From an uncultured Niabella sp. (lineage in GTDB: Bacteria > Bacteroidota > Bacteroidia > Chitinophagales > Chitinophagaceae), in assembly GCA_934486785.1 (NCBI GenBank), contig CAKSQK010000002.1, positions 248,001 through 312,000 on the forward strand: a stretch of 64,000 nt of DNA, written 5' to 3'. The stretch's first letter is position 1. Each line of letters starts with the position of its first letter. Of this stretch, positions 59,763 to 64,000 are shown piece after piece. Position numbers and translations under genes: made by a program. The notes below the pieces were generated by a model. It was given only the letters and a program-made list of their open reading frames with translations, was not told the DNA's origin and did no database searches.

Positions 59763-59957
59763 TTATGCTTTTTTAGGCGCCTGCTCTGCAACAACTTTTC
59801 CCTTATAGATCAACTTTCCTTCGCTTACGTGCGCGCGGTGGCGTACATGCGTTTCGCCCGATGTAGGATCTGTTGTTAATGTAGTAGCCTCAGCTTTATA
59901 ATGAGTTCTGCGTTTTGCGCTTCTTTGCTGGCTGTGCCTGCGCTTAGGATTTGGCAT
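59763..59957 (-). CDS. rpmF: 50S ribosomal protein L32
   Basis: 64 residues starting MPNPKRRHSQQRSAKRRTHYKA, the canonical L32 N-terminus, followed by a basic/acidic C-terminal part typical of the phylum (HRAHVSEGKLIYKGKVV). The zinc-binding cysteines of some L32 proteins are absent, so this is the Zn-free form. Lies between yceD and plsX, the standard gene order. Confidence 0.97.
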   Translation of the reverse strand: MPNPKRRHSQQRSAKRRTHYKAEATTLTTDPTSGETHVRHRAHVSEGKLIYKGKVVAEQAPKKA

Positions 59958-60019
59958 ATCTAAAAATTAAATATTAATAAAATTGAAATAAATATTATTA
60001 ATGAACTGAAAATCAAAAA

Positions 60020-60571
60020 TCAATTATCCGGTTTCTTGAATTTTTCCAGACCTTTCCACAAGGGGCTGACCTGTTCATCCTGATCTTTTCCGGCATCTAA
60101 ATTATTGAGCATTTTTAAGGCCTCCTTGTTACAGAAAGGGCCGTCAGCATTATCATAACCACATGTTTTTTGCATAGGTATGCTGAGGTTGATGAACTCG
60201 TACAACCAGTTCTCCACATTCAAAAGGCTTTCGCCCCGGCTGATATAATACACATCAGGATCATCTTCCTGGTCGTTCATCAGCTCCGGATCATCAACCA
60301 TTTTTACCGTAATATTGAATTCATCCCAAAGTTCCAGCGGAATGATATTGTTGCAACGGTCACAGGCCACATCCAGTTGCCCGCCGATCTCAAACTTCAA
60401 CAGCATAAAGCTGCTTTTTTTGTCCAGCAGCAGCTTCACGTTTGCCCGGCAGTTATTAAAATCCTGCTCATTAAATGCCTCAAAGAACTCATCCGTTACC
60501 TCATAATTGAACTCATGAACTCCCGGTTTCAAACCCACAAATGCAATATCATATTCTCTTCTGTTAGCCAT
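60020..60571 (-). CDS. yceD: YceD/DUF177 family protein
   Basis: 183-residue YceD-type protein with FVGLKPGVHEFNYEVTDEFFEAF at the start, LLDKKSSFMLLKFEIGGQLDVACDRCNNIIPLELWDEF (the conserved CxxC), VYYISRGESLLNVENWLYEFINLSIPMQKTC and the C-terminal NADGPFCNKEALKML..SPLWKGLEKFK. The family is linked to large-subunit ribosome (23S/L32) biogenesis and is almost always next to rpmF, as here. First gene of the yceD-rpmF-plsX operon. Confidence 0.93.
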   Translation of the reverse strand: MANRREYDIAFVGLKPGVHEFNYEVTDEFFEAFNEQDFNNCRANVKLLLDKKSSFMLLKFEIGGQLDVACDRCNNIIPLELWDEFNITVKMVDDPELMNDQEDDPDVYYISRGESLLNVENWLYEFINLSIPMQKTCGYDNADGPFCNKEALKMLNNLDAGKDQDEQVSPLWKGLEKFKKPDN

Positions 60572-60590
60572 TTGTCCAAATTAGAGTGTG

Positions 60591-60598
60591 CAAAGGTA
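60591..60598 (-). promoter_or_regulatory. -7 promoter element of the yceD-rpmF-plsX operon
   Basis: Minus strand TACCTTTG, exact -7 match, 19 bp upstream of the yceD ATG. A TTG lies about 22 bp farther upstream, slightly long for the -33. Confidence 0.55.
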
Positions 60599-60686
60599 GG
60601 GATTTCTTGCTAAAAAGCGGCAAGTTTTATCCGCTTTTCAAACAGGCTTTGGTAAAGTTATTGATGGCTATTGATAAAACTAAAAC

Positions 60687-61172
60687 ATGAGGCCTTTTTT
60701 ATACTTTATTCTATTGTTATTATGCAGCGCCTGCGAAAGGGCTGATTTTAGTACGCCCCCGGCCAATGACTCGCCCGGCGCAAATGCTGAAATGCTAAGA
60801 CTGGTGAACGATATACGCAGTAAAGGCTGCGACTGCGGCAATGAAAGAATGCCGCCGGTATCCGCGCTTACCTGGAACAGCAAACTGGAAGCCGCGGCCA
60901 GGCAGCACTCAGATTATATGAATACCACCGGCGATTTCAATCATACGCAAAGTAATGGCAGCACGCCCGCATCAAGAGTGACGCAAGCGGGTTACACGTG
61001 GTCTTATGTGGCAGAGAATATAGCCGCTGGGCCAACCTCTATAGCTCAGGTGATGAATGGCTGGCTTAACAGCCCCGGGCATTGTAAAAATATTATGAGC
61101 GCACAGGCAAGGGAAATGGGCGCTGCAAGATCAGGTGCTTATTGGACACAGGTGTTTGCAAGCCCGAGGTAA
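60687..61172 (+). CDS. CAP-domain (SCP/PR-1) lipoprotein (161 aa)
   Basis: Lipobox LCSAC (Cys about 15), then a CAP domain: EMLRLVNDIRSKGCDCGNERMPPVSALTWNSKLEAAARQHSDYMNTTGDFNHT, SRVTQAGYTWSYVAENIAAG, VMNGWLNSPGHCKNIMSAQAREMGAARSG and YWTQVFASPR. The characteristic His of DFNHT, Glu of AENIA and His of SPGHC are present. Bacterial CAP proteins are mostly uncharacterised. Single gene, divergent from the yceD operon. Confidence 0.92.
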   Translation: MRPFLYFILLLLCSACERADFSTPPANDSPGANAEMLRLVNDIRSKGCDCGNERMPPVSALTWNSKLEAAARQHSDYMNTTGDFNHTQSNGSTPASRVTQAGYTWSYVAENIAAGPTSIAQVMNGWLNSPGHCKNIMSAQAREMGAARSGAYWTQVFASPR

Positions 61173-61276
61173 TTAAGAGAGATAAGACGAAGATTTAGAA
61201 AAATTAGTCTGCCATTTTCCGCCAACTACTAAATGAAAAGAGCAGGTTAAAAGAACACTCACATCCCTGCATGGCA

Positions 61277-61308
61277 ATAAAAAAAGCCGCATCACTGAAA
61301 TGCGGCTT
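61277..61308 (-). terminator. Intrinsic terminator of the DUF6600 gene
   Basis: AAGCCGCAT (61284-61292) / ATGCGGCTT (61300-61308), a perfect 9-bp stem with 7-nt loop. On the minus strand it is followed by a T run (61285-61278). It also lies between convergent genes and may serve both. Confidence 0.85.
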
Positions 61309-61331
61309 CTAAATATTTATAAGTTATCTGT

Positions 61332-62792
61332 TTAAAACCTCCTGCTGCCTCTTGTCGAGCCTTCTGAAGAACCTCTTGAAGAAGATCCACGGCTTTCTAC
61401 AGATGGGCTTGACTGCCTTTGCGGCGCCGACTGCATAACACGCTGTTGCTGCTGCGGGGCCTGTGACCTTTCTACTCGTTGCTGGCGCTGGGGCTGCTCC
61501 ATTACGCTGCGTCTTTGTGTTGATTGCTCACTGCGCTGCCTCATTTCAGTTGCCGCGCGATCTTGCTGCGCGCGCTGCATGCTTTCGCGTTGACGCTGGG
61601 CTTCTGCCTGGCGTTGCTGCAATTGTTCATTTCGCTGCCTCATCTCGGTGGCGCGGTCTGTTCCTGCAGATCTTTGAACACTTTCACGCTGGCGCATGGC
61701 ATCGCTGCGCGTTCTTACTTCTGAAGCTGAACGGCCTTCGCGTGCGGCGGGTGTGCTGTTTTCGGACTGCCTCATCACTTCGCGGCTGCGGGTAGTACCT
61801 TCTGTGCTGCGTGGCGTAGTATTTACACGCTCACGGCCAGTTGACCTTGTAGCGGCATCATTGCGCCTTTCATTCACCCTGCTTTCGCTGTTGCCACGGT
61901 TGGTCGAACGTACGCTTTCGCCTTCATTACCGGTGCGCCTGTCGCTCGTCCTGTTGCCAGATCTTGCCACGCTCCTGTCATAGGTTTGCACCTGCCGCGG
62001 GCTGTAGCGTGTATCCCTGCCGCTTTCCCTTTGCACGGTAGGGCGATAAACGGAAACAGTGTTCCTGTCAACAGATGCCCTGCCTGCGCGGTTACTTTCG
62101 CGAACGCTGTAAGTGTTAATGCGGCCGGTGTATCTTTCCACATCGGTACGACGTGGGCCGTTGGTGTATACCCTGTCATACCTTCCGCTGTTCCTGCTGT
62201 CGCGGCCGCCATAGTAATTATTGATGATGGTGGTATTATTAATGATGGTGGTATTATTTCTCCACGGGTGATAATAGCGGCTGATATATCTTGATGTCAT
62301 ATAACGGCCGGGAGCAAACGTCCAGTAATCATAGGGCGGATTGTAGCTTCCAAACCCGATGCTGATGCTGATACCGGGCCTTAGCGGCGCCCATCCGTAA
62401 TAATCGCCACCGCCACGCCATGTTACCCATGCAGGCGCCCACTCATATCCCGGAACCCACAGCCATCCGTAAAACGGATCGTAAAACCAGCGGCCGTAGT
62501 GAAAGGGAGCCCAGCCCCAGTCATAACCAGAGTTCCACATCCAGTCATAACCATCGGTATACATCCAGTGGCCATTGGTAGCATAAGGCCTGAAATCTGA
62601 ACTTACCCTGGGGCGCCAGGTGTAACCGTAATCGGGATAGTCAATCCAGTCGCCATAAGGGCTTAGCTCATCGTAAAAAGTTTGAAAAGAGATATTAATG
62701 CCCAACCTTGGTTGCGCGTCAGCCGGCTTAGATACAAGCAACGCTGCTACAAGGAATAAACAAATACCTAAGGAGCTGATCATTCGTTTCAT
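61332..62792 (-). CDS. DUF6600 YXWGXW-type protein with Arg/Gln-rich disordered tail (486 aa)
   Basis: Signal peptide (..VSKPADAQP), then about 120 residues rich in Trp/Tyr/Gly with repeated W-x-x-Y/W-G-x-W motifs (FYDELSPYGDW, YDWMWNSGYDWGWAPFHYGRW, FYGWLWVPGYEWAPAWV, YYGWAPLRPG): the DUF6600 core. A tandem repeat TTIINNTTIINNYYG follows. The last about 280 residues are low-complexity, dominated by Arg, Ser, Gln and Thr (e.g. MRQRESVQRS, QRQQRVERSQ). Probably an exported, surface or matrix protein; function unknown. It has its own terminator, and no exact promoter match is seen. Confidence 0.85.
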   Translation of the reverse strand: MKRMISSLGICLFLVAALLVSKPADAQPRLGINISFQTFYDELSPYGDWIDYPDYGYTWRPRVSSDFRPYATNGHWMYTDGYDWMWNSGYDWGWAPFHYGRWFYDPFYGWLWVPGYEWAPAWVTWRGGGDYYGWAPLRPGISISIGFGSYNPPYDYWTFAPGRYMTSRYISRYYHPWRNNTTIINNTTIINNYYGGRDSRNSGRYDRVYTNGPRRTDVERYTGRINTYSVRESNRAGRASVDRNTVSVYRPTVQRESGRDTRYSPRQVQTYDRSVARSGNRTSDRRTGNEGESVRSTNRGNSESRVNERRNDAATRSTGRERVNTTPRSTEGTTRSREVMRQSENSTPAAREGRSASEVRTRSDAMRQRESVQRSAGTDRATEMRQRNEQLQQRQAEAQRQRESMQRAQQDRAATEMRQRSEQSTQRRSVMEQPQRQQRVERSQAPQQQQRVMQSAPQRQSSPSVESRGSSSRGSSEGSTRGSRRF

Positions 62793-63008
62793 GTGTTCTG
62801 TTTTAAATTGTTAAAGAAGTATGGTAGCAAGCGCTTTTTGTGGGTTGCCTGCTTTGATTATATGACGGCCAATTCAATGCAAAGTTGCTCGTATTTTTTC
62901 TTTATTGCCTGCTACTGAAAGTATTAAGAAAAAATTTGGCAAATTTCTTTAACAAATGGTCAAATATTATGTGGTAGAACGACTTTTTAATTGATTTTTG
63001 CCGCCTGT

Positions 63009-63656
63009 ATGATAAAAGATTATTACAAAATACTGGGTGTGGAACCTACTGCCAACAGTGCAGAGATTAAGAACGCCTACAGGAAGCTGGCATTGCAATA
63101 CCACCCTGACAAAAACCCTGATGATAAATTTGCGCTGGCGCAGTTTTACCTTGTAAAAGAAGCCTATGAAACGCTTTCAACGCCACGCATGCGGGATGAA
63201 TACTTCAAACAGCGATGGCTGTCGCAGATGTACAACCGCAAATTTGACAACACTGCTAACACGCCTGAAAATATTTTGTTGAAACTTATTGACGCCAATA
63301 AAAAAGTGCAAACCTTCGACGCGTTCAGAATGGACAAACAGGGCGTGAAGGAAGAGCTGTCAGTATTGATCAGTACCGGCAATATTGCCCTGCTAAATGA
63401 GTTTAACGTACCAGAGATCAATAAAGAAGTCATCAGCCAGGCTTTGCAGCTCAGCGCTGTTTTACAGCCCAGGGCGCAGCAGCAAATACTGGCAGAACTG
63501 AGAAAAGTAAACGCCCCGGCTACAGCGCAGCAACAGATTGACGAAGCTGAAAAAACACTGAAGCAGCAGATGCTGCTTAATAAAATCACACCGTGGGTGA
63601 TTGCGCTGATGGTACTGTTGTTATGTTTTTTTATTTACAGCAACAGCGTTCAGTAA
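63009..63656 (+). CDS. J-domain protein with C-terminal membrane anchor (215 aa)
   Basis: N-terminal J domain [36 protein letters not shown] with the HPD motif, which stimulates a DnaK-type Hsp70. A middle helical region of unknown fold (about 75-185) follows, and a C-terminal hydrophobic segment [18 protein letters not shown] would tail-anchor it in the inner membrane. It lacks the G/F and zinc regions, so it is a class III J-protein. Start at 63009; a TTG at 62991 is in frame but less likely. Confidence 0.88.
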   Translation: MIKDYYKILGVEPTANSAEIKNAYRKLALQYHPDKNPDDKFALAQFYLVKEAYETLSTPRMRDEYFKQRWLSQMYNRKFDNTANTPENILLKLIDANKKVQTFDAFRMDKQGVKEELSVLISTGNIALLNEFNVPEINKEVISQALQLSAVLQPRAQQQILAELRKVNAPATAQQQIDEAEKTLKQQMLLNKITPWVIALMVLLLCFFIYSNSVQ

Positions 63657-63745
63657 CGATCATTTATACCCCGCTTTGCGGCAACGCCATTTTAAAAAAA
63701 TCCGTTATCTTAACGCTATCATTCACCCTGTAATATTATAAAACC

Positions 63746-64000
63746 ATGATGCCGATCGGAGATGACAATTCTGGCAGAACCCTGACGCCGTTTATCAATT
63801 ACCTGCTTATTGCAGTAAACGTGATTGTATTTGTATTTGCCCAGGGTATGGGCAGTAATGAAGCATTTCTCATGAGCTTCTCTACAGTGCCTCAGGAGAT
63901 ATTAACGGGTACCGATATTGTTTCCTACCCGCTGGGCCCTTCTCCCGAGCCGGTTTACATCACGCTGTTTACTTCCATGTTCATGCACGGAAGCTGGATG
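63746..64000 (+). CDS. Rhomboid-family intramembrane serine protease (5' end only)
   Basis: 85 codons to the window edge. After a short polar start the first helix reads FINYLLIAVNVIVFVFAQ. The segment EPVYITLFTSMFMHGSWM matches the conserved rhomboid block before the L1/second helix (TSMFxHGxxxHxxxN). The catalytic Ser/His lie beyond the window. Family membership is well supported by this N-terminal block. 89 bp after the J-protein gene, same strand. Confidence 0.85.
   Translation, partial: MMPIGDDNSGRTLTPFINYLLIAVNVIVFVFAQGMGSNEAFLMSFSTVPQEILTGTDIVSYPLGPSPEPVYITLFTSMFMHGSWM

Noticed and set aside
1..64000. Phage, integrative element, insertion sequence, toxin-antitoxin or anti-phage defence island
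   Set aside because: No transposase, integrase, recombinase, nuclease-helicase defence genes, terminal inverted repeats or target duplications were seen; the DUF2130 and DUF2851 nuclease-like proteins have no defence context.

Overview
The window is chromosomal DNA from a member of the Bacteroidota, most likely the Chitinophagaceae/Chitinophagales. The signs are a short primary sigma factor (rpoD, 285 residues), TonB receptors and CarboxypepD_reg-type outer-membrane barrels, families largely confined to this phylum (DUF3276/PUR, DUF3810, DUF2851, DUF2520, Porin_10), the futalosine menaquinone gene mqnA, weak Shine-Dalgarno sequences, and promoters of the TTG-N19/20-TAnnTTTG type. There is no integrase, transposase, phage module, CRISPR array, tRNA or rRNA gene, or recognisable anti-phage system. 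Most of the window is core genome.

Layout. 0-6.1 kb (minus strand): a nucleoside-hydrolase-like secreted protein cut by the window edge, a TonB receptor, a Cys-rich HMA protein, a Porin_10 barrel and purine nucleoside phosphorylase. 6.3-17.6 kb: universal stress protein, sucC, serC-serA, a PUR-domain protein, an ABC exporter, an ATP-grasp-like orphan, and rpsO-pnp. 17.8-34.5 kb: miaE, rpoD, lgt, bacilliredoxin, comA-aroE, mqnA/purB, a DUF2130 protein, a phosphopantetheinyl transferase and assorted single genes. 34.7-44.0 kb: a catabolic neighbourhood with a PIG-L deacetylase, two tiny membrane proteins, an SSS symporter, a VanX-like dipeptidase, an endonuclease/exonuclease/phosphatase protein, a dehydrogenase, glycosylasparaginase and CutC. 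Together these look suited to handling amide-linked amino sugars and peptidoglycan fragments.

44.0-46.7 kb holds the most system-like unit. Four overlapping or tightly spaced minus-strand genes encode an 84-residue protein, a 7-TM protein, a histidine kinase and a NarL-type response regulator. They read away from a perfect 18-bp palindrome. On the other side of the palindrome is a promoter, then about 125 nt without an ORF, then a strong intrinsic terminator, which together suggest a small RNA. A related palindrome lies at the same distance upstream of the universal stress protein gene at 6.2 kb. The regulatory link is inferred.

46.7-64 kb: envelope and housekeeping genes (DUF2520, kdsC, UbiA-family prenyltransferase, maf, DUF2851), a run of small lipoproteins and outer-membrane proteins, a frameshifted small gene, an AT-rich stretch carrying a large outer-membrane barrel, and the yceD-rpmF-plsX lipid/ribosome operon. 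In that operon the 3' half of plsX shares the AT-rich composition, and fabH is not downstream. The window ends with a CAP lipoprotein, a YXWGXW/DUF6600 protein, a membrane-anchored J-protein and the start of a rhomboid protease.

Start sites were chosen by protein family, signal peptides, neighbour overlap and promoter position. Regulatory calls come from reading the sequence and are predictions.
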